Source: Xiphophorus maculatus (Eukaryota; Chordata; Actinopteri; Cyprinodontiformes; Poeciliidae). From it: a stretch of DNA of 64,000 nt. The notes beneath the pieces were generated by a model. The model had not been told where the DNA came from. It did not search any database and saw nothing but the letters and a program-made list of their open reading frames with translations. Position 1 is the stretch's first letter, and every line of letters starts with the position of its first letter. Below are positions 43,501-58,500 of the stretch, one piece after another. The stretch spans positions 8,301,291 through 8,365,290 of the forward strand of contig NC_036464.1 of assembly GCF_002775205.1 (NCBI RefSeq). The letters run 5' to 3'. The translations under genes were made by a program, and so were the position numbers.

Positions 43501-46500
43501 GTTGCTAACTAAAGCATCTTCTTCCGAGCTTTGCACCAGAACTGACACTAGAGCCGTTTCACTCTGCTGCCGAGATGCCTCGCTGTCAGCTCGTTAATTC
43601 CCCTCTCCTTCCTCCATTCACACTTAACAGCCTTCATCTGGTTACGCGGGCATGCCAGTGACTCGCCTGCCCACTCCGGTTTTAAGCTGATGCGCTTGTA
43701 AGCTAAAATAGTCGTCCTAGATCTATTTTTGATTTAATGTTTTCCCTTTTTTTTCAGGAAATAATGAATTTTTCATTAATTTTCTTTTAAAAGTTTCACA
43801 ATAATGTACCAGTCGGTTTAGGTTGGTACTCATTGTGATTTCTTTTTAAAGATGGCTGCACAAGTTTAAATGCATGTACAAAAACATTTTTGAAGAAGTT
43901 TGTTAGAACCAGCAGCATCTTTGGCATGCATATGTTTATATTTTTGTATGAAAGTGAATATTGTTAAAACATAAGATGCTACTCTGAGCTATCTTCATTT
44001 ATAAGCCAAAATATATTTTAATTGCTCTTTAATTTGTACTAAATCATCTTGGCTTATCTTCTAGTTTAGGGTCTCATCAGTTTCTGTAGAAGCTGCTGTA
44101 TACCTTGGGTTGAATCATGCTGGGTATTTATAAAAAAAATCAGTCGTATGTTTCTCTTTGCCCGCAGGTGGGTTGCATAATTTTTTGTTGCCCTGAAAGC
44201 TCTTACATCACGCCTTTACTTGCACACACAGTGAGGAAACGCGCTCAGGAGCAAAATGAACTTTGAGTGAAAAGAAAATCCATGATTGAATGAGTGGAAA
44301 TCTGTTTGTGGAAGGCAGAACGACGCAGTTCTGAGCTGTTTCTGTCTAAGGATTTTGTCTGGTTCGTTTTCAGTGTTCTGGATTGCTGAGAAGAAATCAA
44401 AACCCGAGTGAGAGCAGCTCACCGTGTCAGCCTGTCTGTCTGAAATCCATTACTTGTGGACGTGAGCAGGATCGAATTTCAGCATTTGAAGGCATCTTGC
44501 CCTGTAATCTATTTTGTGGGAGATATACTTTGAACACTGGATTAAACTAAGTGATTCCAGAATATGCCTAAATGACAAAAATAATGAGTCCCAGACCAAA
44601 TTATAACATGCTTAAGTCTTGCATGTAATTTATTTAAATGTTATTACATAGTGGACCTCTGCCTGGTTCAGTATTTCCCGTTTCAAATATTTTTCTGTGG
44701 AACGCAACTCCAAATTTCTTCTGTAAAATTAATCTTTTTCTGGATTTTTTTTTTGTGGAGCATTAAAAAGAAAATGGTCTGCCATCACTTCAAAGTAAAG
44801 AGCCATTTTTACCCTTTGTTCAACTACATTAAACTTGTTAAAGACGCAATTATTACACAAACTTTTCAACAAAAAAACCAAATTTTAGATAAATGTTACT
44901 ATATAAGAGGAAATTTGTTATCTTTGAAGAACCACCATTTAGTTTAAAATTTCAAGTATAAAAATAATGAAAACATCAAACTTGACAAAAGGAGGAATTA
45001 CATGTTTTGCTCTGGATTGCTTATATTTGTGGCAAATTATGTAAAAAAAAAAAAAAGTAAAAAAAATTAAACTGGAAACGTTTCTAACCTGATGACAAAA
45101 ATAAGTAAAATATTACTGGTACTTTTGGTGTCAATCTGCTGTAGAAGTTTATGACAACTATTCCATAAAAATAACTACAGAAACGTGCACTTTTTTTTTT
45201 TACACTTTATCCATATTTAAAAATAATTATTATAAGTTAAACTTATTGATAGCTGTTATATAAGGTCCAAATATCTACGTCCAGTTCCAGAGTTTAATTC
45301 TGCTTGGTACATTGTTGTCTATTTCCCCCCCAAGTACAAAAATAATGAAGATTGTAGATATTAGCATCTGTAGTAGTGCTGAGACTTTTTTCCCACTGGA
45401 TTTATTAATGCATACTTAGGTTATTTTGGGTTTATGCATGAGAGAGTTGCTGCAGCAAAATTATCACTGGATGCAGATATCATCCAAAATTTTCAAATGT
45501 GTGCATCCCTACTACAGATGTACCAATGTACCAGTGCCCACCACAGGGCTGTGGTGGGCACTGTGGGCACACAATAGATAAAAATAGGGTGATGTGACTT
45601 TAGAAAAATAAAATCTAGTATGATTAGCCTACACTTTGTTTTCTTTCTTTACTATTACTCAATATTCCCACCACTCCTTGAGCGTTAGCATCTTAACTGA
45701 ACAAACACTGTATTGATTTACTAAGGATCCAAGCACCCAGAATTATAGCATTCTACCAACTATTGCATCCAAGGAGGTTTTTGCAGTTTTGCAACCAATG
45801 AAATTGTGACCATGATGATGATGCTTGTCATTCAGTATATTCTAATATTAAAAATGTGTAAAACTGTACTGGATAATAAAAAAAAACATGCATAAAAACA
45901 CAAGAGCTTTCTATGTATTTGGAGCAGTGGGATCTTCCTTTTGGATATTAAAAGCATCTAGTGGTTGAGACTTAAACACAAAAATATTCAAAATGCTTGT
46001 GAAGACTTTTCACTATTAACAGTTACAAATCTGAGTTAAAAGTCTTTTAATGTAAAGTTCCATGATCTCTCATTGCAAAATGTTAATGTTTAAGCTCAGA
46101 ACCTCCTATCTGCTGGATTTTTCCTCATTTGCAGATGTCACATCAGATGAGAACCAGGAAGGCTGCTCATATCCAGTCTGTCAGCATAGAAAAAAAAAAT
46201 ATCACGCCCTTCCTTGTAATAGAAAGAAAAACCCTCCAGTCAGGTTCACTGGGAACACGCTGAAACACACATCCACCATTTCATTTTCTCAGATTCATTC
46301 TACTCTTTGGCCATGACTGTATGGTTGTAATTTGAAGTTATAAGAGAAAAGAACATGACTGTAACCAGATCACAGCAGTCTCCTGCCTCGCCTTGTTTTG
46401 CAGCTTTCTTCTCTCTGCTGCTACTAGTTTAAAGGCATGCGTGGAATGCACTTGGCTGGTTATCAGGTCAGTCATCGTGTTGCTTGGTCCTCTGTGAGCG

Positions 46501-49500
46501 TAAAGCGGCGGTAACTGAACGGCGCTTCGTTTGCATTGTAAATATGGGATTTGCACCAACACCCTCCTTTCCTTCTCCCAGTTTGCGGCCAGTGGGGGCC
46601 AGCATGTGTGACCATTTTGTTTGTGTGGATTTCCCACAGTTGTGAACTTTCTTTTCTGAATGAAGGAAGCACTCTGTCCAGATTAAATGGACTCATTGTG
46701 TCGGAGCAGACGTCTGGATGATGCCGGATATATCTGGTTGTTGGGGAAATTTCGGACTTTGAATTAGTGGTTTTATATAAACTTAGCATTTACATTCTTA
46801 GTTCTTGTTCTTGTTTCTTGTCTTCCAGTTGCATTAAATAAATGGCTAAACTCAGAAGAGAAACATAAGTTTCTAGCAACAGGCAGCTTTTTCTTTAAAA
46901 GGTTTTATTATAGTAAAAAAAAAATATTCATAATTTTGCTACTTTGCACTAAATCTGTTTCTTCTGGCTGCTTTTCCTCCCAGAGTAGCGCTGGGTCAAT
47001 GCATCAGAGGGGCCCTTATCCAGCAGAGCAATAATGCAGTCAGTGTGAGGCAGGGAATTAAATGCTTCCTGTGTCTCTTTATGTCCAGAGTTGACTCATT
47101 ACATTCTTCCCGAGGTTAATGTTTGATAGAAGCGAGAAACCAAGCCAGAGACTCACAGACCCACACTCTTCTTCTTTATCTCTGACACGGCAGTACGCCA
47201 AATGGTTCCCGGTCCAGCGCTTCATGTGGACGAGGAAGTGGACGGTCAGCTCGCCGTCTCCATCGATGCACACTCAATTTCATCTACAGCTAAAAAAGCT
47301 TTCTTATGTGTAGTTTTGATAAAGACCTGGCTCATATCGATAAAATGTTTCATTGTTTTGTTTTTCCTACCTTTGATTTCAGACTTGTCTCTGTGCACAT
47401 TATGACAGAAGAAGCTGGGTGTGAGGTTTATAGCAAGTTGTTTGGTTGCCTGGAAAATTACTTCCTGGGTTTATGCTGTGTTACATTTGCCTTTAAAAGC
47501 TGGAGCTCATTGGTTTGGAATGATGTCACAGGCGAGTCGACTGCGGCGCGAGCAGGAGATGAGATTCTCGATGCAGGATAACCTGTATAAATATCACGGT
47601 GCCACAGGAGGAAACCTACAGTTTAAAACCAAATTGTGATCTAATTGCTCTTGTTGAAAACGCCTTCAACTAACAGTGCACATCAGTATTTGGATTACTC
47701 TGTGCTTCACAGAGCTGAAGAAAACTCCAGTCACTCCGGCAATTTCTCAAGATGAGAGGTTAAGGTTACTGCTACATGCACCAAGAAGTGTTGTGGATAA
47801 AATAAATAAAATAGGAATAGTCAATTTCTGTAAAAAAAAAAAAAAAAGAAAAGAAAAGATTATTTTCACAAGAAAAAATGTCAGTGTCTGATGTCAAAAA
47901 GTCACATATTTAAGTCAAGAAGGAAAATGTATATGATTTAAACTAAAAACGAGATATTCTGACATAAACTTGGACATTTGAGACAAAAACATCAGACGTT
48001 TTCTAAGTTTTATGTGTTCAATTATTCAGATGCACAGCTGGATATTTTCCAAAGTGTAAGGAGCACTTTCCATATCATAACATCTCACAGACCACAAGGT
48101 TTTGCCTTTGGTCATGCTAATTTCTTGCTAATTTAAGACAGGTTTATTCTTATATCTATGTAAAATTAATGTAGAAATTTCAAAATTTTTTGGGAGGGAA
48201 ATTTACTCCAAAAAAAAAATAAAATTACATTTGTTTTTCTTTTCCTTACAATGGCCCTAATAAATGCTCCATTCTAATTGTAACAGTAAGGTGTCTAACA
48301 TCAACTAATACCGCAGAAACATGTCCACTGATAAAAGATTGAATGGTTCTGATTTGGTGTAGAGCTCCTACAAAATATAACAGGGATTCATCACTGTTAC
48401 TATTACAAATGACTGACAAATATTGAATCAAAGCAAAGTTACGTAATTTTCCATTAATTTATGAAGTGACTACCTGTAATATGCTGCTCTTGGTCTCCAT
48501 TTCTGTAGATATTTGTGAGCTACATGCTGAAGCTCATTGAGAATGAAGAAAAATAAAAGATAACATACAAAATATTCAGCAATATCACATGCTAATTACC
48601 TTGATATATCTATGCTATAATTTCATAGCATTTGTTACAGTAAATGTCAGAGGTTATATTTTAGTTTGCCTGGCTCCATGTTTTTGAGAGGAAAGTCAGA
48701 AATCTGAGTGGTTTTCTGCTGCAGTTATGGTTCTTTGTTTTTGTTTGGTGTTTTGTTTTACTACTTTTATGATGATACAAAATCAGAATTTCCAACCCAG
48801 TACCAACTGTGTAGAAAACAGGAGTACAATAATGTAATGATGCAGTGTGGCCTACACTTTCAAACGTTAATGGCTTGCTGAATGAAATATCTTTGAACCT
48901 AACATGGACAGATATTTGGTTATTTTCAGCTGGGTTTTTACTCAAATACAACCAAGAAGGCACAAAAAAATAAATTAACATCCCAGGTTTGTAAAACAAA
49001 AAAATAACCCAACAATTATCCTAATGAGGTTGCTGTTAGGACCACTTTGATCTTTCAGAAACTCTCCTCCCTCTGATAATTGGATTTCAGCCTTTTTAGT
49101 CAGAGTGATTTATTTGCAGGGACTCTCAAAGTCCAATTAAAACAGTGAGAAATTTCCATGGAGTGGAACAGTTTGATCTGTTCAAGCCTAGTTTCCTATT
49201 GCCTTATTGTTCCCTTCCCTCACTTTTTAAAGGTGATGTAACAACGCAATCAAACCCCTGACTTTATTTAACATCCTTTCAACCATTGTATCTGACTTAA
49301 TAAATATAACCGGTGCCTCTTGATGACATTTATCTGATTTAAGCTCTTTTTATGTTGGCATTGGTTGGTAAGAGGTTGTATTAGGTTTTTAATGCTGCTT
49401 ATTTGAACCACATTATAATAAACCCAGAGTAAATCCTCATAAACTGGATTGAATAAAGAACTTCAGGTTGTAGAAATGTGGTGGGTGAAGTGGTGAAAGA

Positions 49501-52500
49501 TCCACTCTGCCTCTCTGCATGTGATCGGTGCCAAATACTCCACTGTTTACTCTGTCAAACTGAGTGCCAGCAGTTATAATAATCCCGGTTGAACTGGAGC
49601 TGTTTCAGGAAGGTTGTTCTGAGGGCAGTCCTGTTCACTGAATTGTGACGGTGTTGTGAAGATGCCCATAGTCGTTGGAGGCAGACTGAGCTGCCGTGAC
49701 TCATTTCTGCAGGCGGCAACTGTTACTTGTGAGTGCTGTGAAAGTGTGATGCAGCCTACTCATGCTGGCACCTTCTGCGTTTTGAAGCAAGCTGAAGGAA
49801 ATTTGTCTGTTTATTCTCCCTTTAGACAAAGTTTGATTCTCATGTTGACGTTAGACAGAAGCTTGTCTCAATGTGCTTGTTGGTGATCTTGTCAGATGGA
49901 TTTTAAAGGAAGGATTTTGATGGAGAACAACAGCATACGCTCTTCTTTTTTTCTTTGGCAGCTTTTTGGCTCAATAATGCATGATCAGTTTTGCATGTTA
50001 ACTGATATTTTTGTATGTTTTTTTACTTCTTAAAATCTAAAATTTCCTAAAAATAGTTCTCGTATCCTTAAATCTTTACACCTTACAACCTCAAACGTGA
50101 ATATGTATTTTGGGGATTTTCCCTGGAGGAAAATTGTGCATCTTTTTCTCCCCACTAACAAAAATCTTAAGCTCACATTATAAATATATTTCCTGGTATC
50201 CAAGTCAATGCTTTCTAGAAACATATTTCACTCAATTATGTCCAGATGTGTGCTTTCTCCAATGCAGCTGATTCAAATTAGTTAATTACTTTCTCAGCAT
50301 GCCAACAGATTCTGCAGAGCTATTAATGTGACTCAGGAGCTGAGAAACGTCTTAAGATCAGCAGAACATTGCTACACCTTGTGGCTTCAAGGCTTCTACA
50401 CCTTGAAGCCTGTCTGCTACACAGTCTTACGTTAGCTAAACAGATCAATGTGCAATGTGTACTGTATCTGACATACACTAAAGATTTTATTTTAGCAGAA
50501 AAGGCTTTGGACTAAACTGTTACTCGTGTTAGCCACTCTAGCACCAAGTACAGTGTATCAGGCCTAGGCACACTCTAAACATTTGCCAACAAACCACAGG
50601 AATCACCCACTGATTTCAAAAGTAACCAACAAAACGACGAATGCCCGACTTACCCAGCCTTGCAAGAACAATAGGCATCAGTGATCTTGTCCACAGCTAT
50701 ATTGTAGAGGGTGTGTGGATCTGCCGTTTTCCTCATCGAGCGAAAGCGAAAGTGACGTGCACAATGTTGGAGGCATCGCGTGGCTCAAACACCTTGATCT
50801 CATCCAAAAAAGATGACATGAACTTCTTAGTTCCTCTGTCCATTGTAGTAGCTGATAAATTGTGAAAATCTGGTAGAAATGATGCACTAATCGAGTCAGA
50901 AATACACTGCAGAGAATCAGTCAAAGAGGAATACGCCATGTTTACATAGAAACAAGGCGCAGCGAGGCTTTGTTTGTGAGACTTGCGACCACGTGGGATT
51001 TTCTAGGTCGGTTGTGGGCGGAGCTTGGAAAGGTCCATTGCAGCAAGTTTCCCCAACCATCTCCTTTATTCATAGATTTTTCTGTAAAATTAAAAAGGTG
51101 GCATTTAAAAAGTCTTAAATTTGACTTCATGCAACCTGCAGATGACTTTTTTAGGAAAATGACTTCAATTGTCTCAAGTGGACACTGCTTTGTAATTACG
51201 TGACTTCTGAAGAAAGTTAGTTGCACAAGATTTTATTTAGGAGCAGCATTGTAAAGGGGAGTGTATAAAAGTGTAATCCATAGATATCCCCCTTCCTTTT
51301 GTTGGTCTGGTCAGTAAAATACAATGACGTTTGAAGTTGTAATATCACAAAATAGAGGAAAGTTCAAGGAATATAATTACACTATATATTTAGCCAAAAA
51401 AAACTGTATATAAAACATTGTTATTGATTTATTAGGCTTTTATATTTTTGACACAGACTAGGATAGGAAGTAAAAAAATAAGAATGAGAGTAAAAAAAAT
51501 CATTGTATCAAAGTGAAATTGGATGCATATTAGACATAATGCATTATTCTCTCCATTTGCTGACATGCAAACCTTCTAGTGATTTATGATGGTAATTTTT
51601 AAAATCCCTGTGATTCTGCTTTTTGGTAGCTTTCTGCAGCAGCTTGTGTGAAGAGTGCTGGACTGTGCTTTGGAGCTCGCCCCACTATCGATCTAAGTGA
51701 CCATGCTTCTGTGTGTCCAAGTGTGTGTGGTACCCGGTAATGTAATGTAATGCTGACTCAGACTGAGTTCGCCGACAGCTGCTGCCTCTTACTGAAGAGA
51801 GACGGGGATTTGAGGAGGGAGAGGGACGACTGGTGTGTGGGAGGGTGTGAGGAGGTAGATTTAAATAGAATAGCACTGATAGGCTTTTTATTTCCCATCA
51901 TGCCACACATTTTTATCTGAGACTATTCTATTTCAATCTTGACACAAGAGGGTGTTTTTTAGATGTTCCCTGATGAAGGTTTTCTTTTTAGTAAAGGCTT
52001 TTAATGAAGCTGACTCTTAATTAAAGTGCAAAAACTTGCTTCTATTATTAGAAAATATCCACTGGAAATATTTTAGTGCTGTAGTGTAAGTTGACAATCT
52101 TTTTATTTTGTGTTTTCAGGCGCAGATCGCCTTCCTGCAGGGGGAGAGGAAAGGCCAGGAGAACCTAAAGAAAGACCTCGTTCGGAGGATCAAAATGCTG
52201 GAGTACGCACTGAAGCAAGAGAGGTGAGTGAACCATTAAATATCTGAGCTAGTCTGCTTCAGCTGCGGTGCTTGTGTGTTCTTTAAATAACCCACTATCA
52301 CCATCAAAGAAATCTGTAAAGAGATACTAGGCCATTAGTCAACAAATCAGTATCTGCTTCTGAGACCACAACTCCTGTAGCAGTGCATCCCCGCTACAAG
52401 GAGTGAAGGCTGCATGTGAGTGACTTTATTCATCCATTATATTTGTATAGAAAGTAGTGAAAAAGATTTATACCATCTCAATAATCAAAGTAGAAATCAT

Positions 52501-55500
52501 AATTGACATCCAGTTTTTTTTGTTGTTGTTGCAAATATTGTGGAATGTTATAGCAAAAACTGTAAAGTTCCACTTGTGAAGGTAAATCTGTTAGGCTTCT
52601 TTTTTACAATTCTACTGGTTTAAAAAAAAATAAATAAATAAATGTTTTGTCAAATTAAAAGATTATTTCAAACCTAAATATGCCAGTGATATGAATAATT
52701 TCAGGCTTGGCTGTACCTGGGTGTTTGTTTATTTGTTGCAGTTTGGGTCATTATTGAGGCTTTCACCAACCTTATAACATACTGCATGTTGTCCTGAAAT
52801 GGTGAAGCCCTGGTTTGACATACTGATGTTGTTGTTTTCAAATTCACTGTACAGAACAGCCAATCAGGGAGATCTCTCTGACACACCTGACATGAAGTCA
52901 ACATGTTAGATTGATTGTAGAAATCAGAACAAAAACATTGAGTACAGGTGGGGTGTTCGACAGACAAACAGAAAAAAAGATGGGGAGAACTTGTACTTCA
53001 AATATGAGTTCTTGGCTACTAAAATAATTCAGACAGAGTGACTGCATCAACATTACAGTTACTTTTTGAAAGAGTGTGATTTAAGGCCGTGTTTTTCTCT
53101 CCAGTCTTAACTCCTCCCTCACTCAACTACATAGGATGTTCATGACTTCTTTGTGGGTGATGTTAGAGGTCTGAGACTGTAAATGACATCCTTCATGAGG
53201 AATCCTACGAATGCAAAGCGTTGCTGACGCAGGCGTAGCCAGGCATGTCAGATAAGGCAGTATCAAACTCCAAACCTGGAGTAGGGAGTAAATGTAATGT
53301 ATTTACTTTACCTCATGTGTTTTTGTGAGATCTTGCAGCAGGGAGATTAAACAAATAAAATCCTCAACACAACTGTGTCAACTGAGTTTCAGGATGGCTT
53401 TTTTTGCCCCGTCATTCCCCCGAGTCAGCTCCAGTTTTAGTTAATGTTTGGCTCCGAGGCACGTCGTCATGGGTTGTTCAGCGTACAATCGTCCTCCGTC
53501 TGTTAACAGCCTATTTTTATCTACTTAGCCTCAGTGAGATGACTGCAGGCCTTCCCTCAGGAGGAACCCTTAACCCAGAAATACTACCACTTCTCCTGGT
53601 TGCTAAGCAACAGGTCACGTCTCCGAGGGTGTCTTGAAAGCAATTTCAGAAATGGCTTTTTTGAGTGTGGGATGTGCCCTGTTTGAAATGGCTTTAATTT
53701 TAATGAGGTCGCTTCCTCTGGATCGTCACAGTGCTGGATGGAGGGGGCTCCTAAGCTAAAATGTTTTCTTCCGTTGTCAGTCGACCTCAGCTGGGAAAAA
53801 CGTAACACTTCCTGCTGATGATATAATATAGCTGTGTTTGTCGTGCTGTATAAACTTGAAAACTGACTCCAGCAAAATAACATTTGCAGAAATGTCTGTT
53901 TGCTTTTAAACTATGTAGATGCCAAAGAAGCGTTGAAGTAAATATATTATGAGACATAGTTTAATAATTATTCATCAGATTTATCAAGTAACAGAAAACA
54001 GGGTTCAAAGTACAGACGATTATTAATATTTTCCTGATTTTATTACCAGTCCCAAGTTTTTACCCTTTGCTTTTTTTCTGCTTTCAGAGCAAAGTACCAC
54101 AAATTAAAATACGGGACGGAGCTAAATCAGGGCGACATGAAACCTCCAAGCTACGACTCTGGTAAGTCGACAGAACCTCGAAATCACTGTGTTTGCTGAG
54201 CTCATACATACCTGGGATGACAGCATTGGCACATGTAAAAGGCTGCATTCATGTTGGATCTTGTTCGTTTTGGTGCATTGCTTCACAGCGTACTTAACCT
54301 TGGAATTACGAAAGAGCAATTGTTGCAGATGTAGAAGAGAAAAAAAATGCCTGAGAAATGAGAGTTTCAAGCAGTCACGACAAATTGCAAAAGATTTGCT
54401 CACCTGAATTAAACTTTTCAGATTTTACTCACCTCTGACACTATGCAGCTTTTCAACTATTTAGTTATTCCTTTTTTCTACACTTTGTTTTTGCTCCAAG
54501 CACTGAAATGATTATATCTGAGAAAAATCGAAAGCACTCCACTGGAAGCTTGTCTTTGTTATTCTTTAATCCATCGAGCTGTCGGCAATTTTACAACATT
54601 TATAAGTAGAAAACAGCTTTCATGAAAGGGTTCACAGTTTGCTTTGTGGATTATTTGTGGAGTATTGAGGACATTATTTTTAGAGCTTAAAATTATTTAT
54701 TTTCTGTACTGTAATTGAACTGAAACAATAGGTGTAATAAACAAAATGAATACTGATACATGGTATATTTTTAGTTGATGAACAATAGATCACTATGAGC
54801 ACAACACCTACTTCTTATTTTATTCTGGTTTTATCGGCTCCTCGTGTTCAAACCATCAGCCAGGATAGCGATGCTTCCTCTCTTCTCTGCTCATCTCTAT
54901 TCATGAGGAATGTTCAAAGCCCAGAACCCTTGAAGTGTTGATGATTTGGAGAAGGTGAAGAAGAGAGGTGTTGGATGAAAGAGGGGGAGAAAAGAGAGAG
55001 AGCTGGGAGGCGTTACTGGTTTGGTGGCTCGTCTGCCAGCCCATCACCCTCTGCGTTAATTCTGACACAGTTTTTGAGACGTCTTCACCTCCGCCTGCCT
55101 CTCAACACTTGCTCTCAGGTCATCTTCTACAATGTAGAATAAAAATTTCTGTTTTGGAAGATTAATTTTTTTTGGAAGATTGGGATTTTTTTTTCACCAT
55201 TACGCTCCTTGGGTTTCCATAGTTCAGAGTGATGTTAGGCCACCCAAGAACTACCTTTTTTTTTTCTTCCCACAAGCGTGTCCACCGCGTGTATTTATTT
55301 CGACTTTGATTTCAGGTCAACTCACAGAAGCAGTTATTTAAATAAAAGCCAGTTTCTTTTAGATATTTTCTGTCATTTGTATTGTTTTTTCTAAGAAAAA
55401 AACCTAATTGAGTTTGGCATAAAAACATCAGAGTTTAATTTTAATTCATATGGCACAGCCATACTACAATATGAATCTCATAAACTACAATTATTTTCTT

Positions 55501-58500
55501 GGGATTTTATGTGATAGAACAACAAAATGAAGCATAATACGTAGTTTAAGGGCAATAATATGTGGCTTTGCAAAGGTTAAAGATTAGAATATTTGTCAGC
55601 TGCATTTACTCTTATATTGCTACCGAAAATCCAAAATACCTTCAGAAATAAACTCCACCTTCATCTAATTTAATTTTAGTGTAGGTGCAGCTGTTCAGTA
55701 AAGTCCCAAGAGGTTTGTAGAGAACAAGAAGACCGGAAGTCCTAATATCCTGCAACGTTTAGATGTATCCCATCTCCAACACAGCTGAATCAAATAGCTC
55801 ATTAACCGGCCTCTGCAGAGATGAATAATGTGTTAATAAGGGGACTCAGGTGTTTACAGGATAGTACCTTTTGAGGATTGGACTTGGTCAACCTCGATGA
55901 AGACAAAAAACACACCAGGTAACTCAGAGATAAAACTGCAGAAATCCACAAATGAAGAAAGCAATAAAAAGTGCTTCACCATTTGCCACAACACAGAAAA
56001 CTTGCAGAAGAACTTGCTTTGTCAGAAACCAATAAAGACTCGAGACTGGGCCCGAGGTTTGCCTTCCAGCAGGAGAGTGATCCTAAACATACAGCCAGAG
56101 ATAGTTAAATGGTTTAGAAAATACAGGGTTCTTACAGGTGCTTAGAGTCTTTCAAAATGCTTGAATGTCAATTAGGTGTTTTCAGGTTTTGAAAAGTGCT
56201 TCTGTATAAAAGTTTTTAAACTGCACAGTTTTGTAATAAAATGCAATTTGACTAAACTCTAGTTTTGCACAGGAGGTTGGGCAAAAATGTCCGTTTCCAG
56301 ATGTTCGAACCTGCAGTAGACTAAAGGTGGTTCTGCAAAGTATTGACTCAGGGCGTCTTGATAGAAGTAAAGAACACACTTTAGAGTTTATGGTTCTAAC
56401 AAGACAATATGTGGAGATCAGGTGTTAGTATGCTTTTGCAAGACAGTCTGTGTTATTTATGATTATTTGCTCCTCGCTCGAGGGCTGACCATCTTTTATT
56501 TGCACCAGCATTTCCTTCTTGATGAAGACAAAGCTTGTGTTTCGTTGCTACTGACATCACTCGTCTTTCTAGTGTTTCATGGTAATCGAGTGGAGCACAG
56601 ATTAGTCATCTGAGTTTTGACATTACAAGATGTCAGATGCTTTGTTTTACTTCAAGCTGTTTCAACGGTTTCTGCTGCCTTTGTCACACAACAGTTCATG
56701 TGTTGGGATAAAAATATTTTCGATTATGTAAATTTGAAACGATGTTAGGGTTTGGAGTCCCAGCTTTTACAGATTGAAGAGAAAAATGTTTCCTGTTCAA
56801 CTGGATTTGACATTTGGTTTTATAAAGTTGGTAAAGAATGTGTGTCGTCTCCAGAGTGCAGCGATGCAGGAATGCTCTCGCTGTTTGCCGAGTGGAAATA
56901 ATGTCAGAGGCTTGTTCGTCTTTGTTGTTTGTGAAGCTCTGATTTGTGCCTCTCTTCTCTCCTTCAGATGAGGCCAACGAGAACGATTCTTCTGGATCAC
57001 TTAACAATCAGCTGTCCTGGAAACATGGCCGGCAGCTCCTCAGACAGTACGTACACAAGCTCTTCCAGCCCAAAACAAACCGAATGTGTTTAAATGAAAT
57101 GAAAAGCCTGAGATTACGGGGCTAAGAAGCCGCTCTTTTCAGGCAAGCAGGTTTTGTGACATTTGTTGCTGGGCCAGCTGTGGCCAAACAGAAGGAAAAC
57201 GATGGTGAACAGCGCCCTCACATGGACAACTGCAGTCATCACTAAATCTGTGTTTTCTTTAGATGTTCCCTGTTTGTTTAGAGCAGGGGTGGGCACTCCT
57301 GGTCCTCGAGGGCCGGTGTCCTGCAACTTTTAGATGCATCTCTACTTCAACACACCTGAGTCAAATAATGAGGTCGTTAACAGGACTCTGGAGAACTTGA
57401 CTGCACTTAGGAGGTGATTCAGCTGTTGGATTCAGGTGTGTTGGACCAGGGAGACATCTAAGAGTTACAGGACACCGGCCCTCGAGGACCAGGAGTGCCC
57501 ACCCCTGGTTTAGAGGGTGGTTATTACATTGCTCTATAAAGTCTGTGAGTTTTGACATCATCCCTGCAGCTTTGCTCCTCATCTGCCCCAACATGCCGGC
57601 TGATGAAAGGAGCCATTTTACTCAGCAGTCTGTGTGAAGCGACGGATCAATAATGTGCCAAAACACCCTGCCCTCTTACCCCTCCATTCCCTTTCTATTA
57701 GTCACTCACTCACTCAGATTGTGAGGGCTTATCCTCCTTCGCTGCGGGGTTGGTGTAATATTTGATGAGAAGCTTGTTTTGCTGCAAGAGAACTGACAGC
57801 ATGAACTAAACCGCTGAGAGATGAACAGACTATGAGGAGTAACATGTTTTTCACATCTTTTTAGTAAACTCAGGTACAAAAAATATTTAATTTAAAGCAA
57901 CAGTATGTAACATTTTACAAATTTATTAAAACTGTCACCATGTCCTGACAGACCTCCACCTCCTCCCTGACCTCGTGTAGTCGCTGCTAAAAGTGCTAAT
58001 GGCGAAGAAACGACTTACCGTTACAGGAAAGCTGTTTATCTGCTGTCATTGGTGGCCATGCTAACTAGCCTTAGCATCAACAACAAGCTCAATTGTCTGG
58101 ATGATGCTGTAGCATGGTAGAGAGTGAGGGGGGAGCTATGAGTGGTGTGTACACAGGCATGATTGACAGTGCCAAGACCCTCCTCTTGGCTCTGATTGGT
58201 TGTTTCTGACTGACTGGTTTATTTCTGCAGTTAGAACTGGGAGCACTGGAGCTAATTTTTTTTCACAGATTATGTGTCACATACTATGCTGTCACAACAG
58301 AGTGACATTTTTAACAAATATGTTGGAATAATTTTTTTAAGTTACAGTCTGCAGCTTTAATGTCTTTAAGCTGGAAAAGTGGCTCAAATATAAAGACCAA
58401 CTTATTATACAGGAACTTTGTATGATTTGAAGTTGAAATCATACAAAATCATAGGGATTGGTCAGAGCTCTTTACACAATAAATTGTTTTGACATCCTGG

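Larger units (their letters stand above)
37804..52119 (+). other. strn: strn intron 1 (14.3 kb)
   Basis: The longest non-coding stretch in the window. It holds the repeat at 38563, the G-tract at 41759, the hairpin cluster at 42386, the palindrome at 45533 and a decayed open frame at 50657. Otherwise it is AT-rich with only short, unsupported open frames. I see no nested gene or RNA gene. Confidence 0.8.

Noticed and set aside
47830..47870. A-rich run (A15 followed by GAAAA repeats) as a retroposed poly(A) tail
   Set aside because: No processed gene or LINE sequence was recognisable upstream, so it is left as simple low-complexity DNA.
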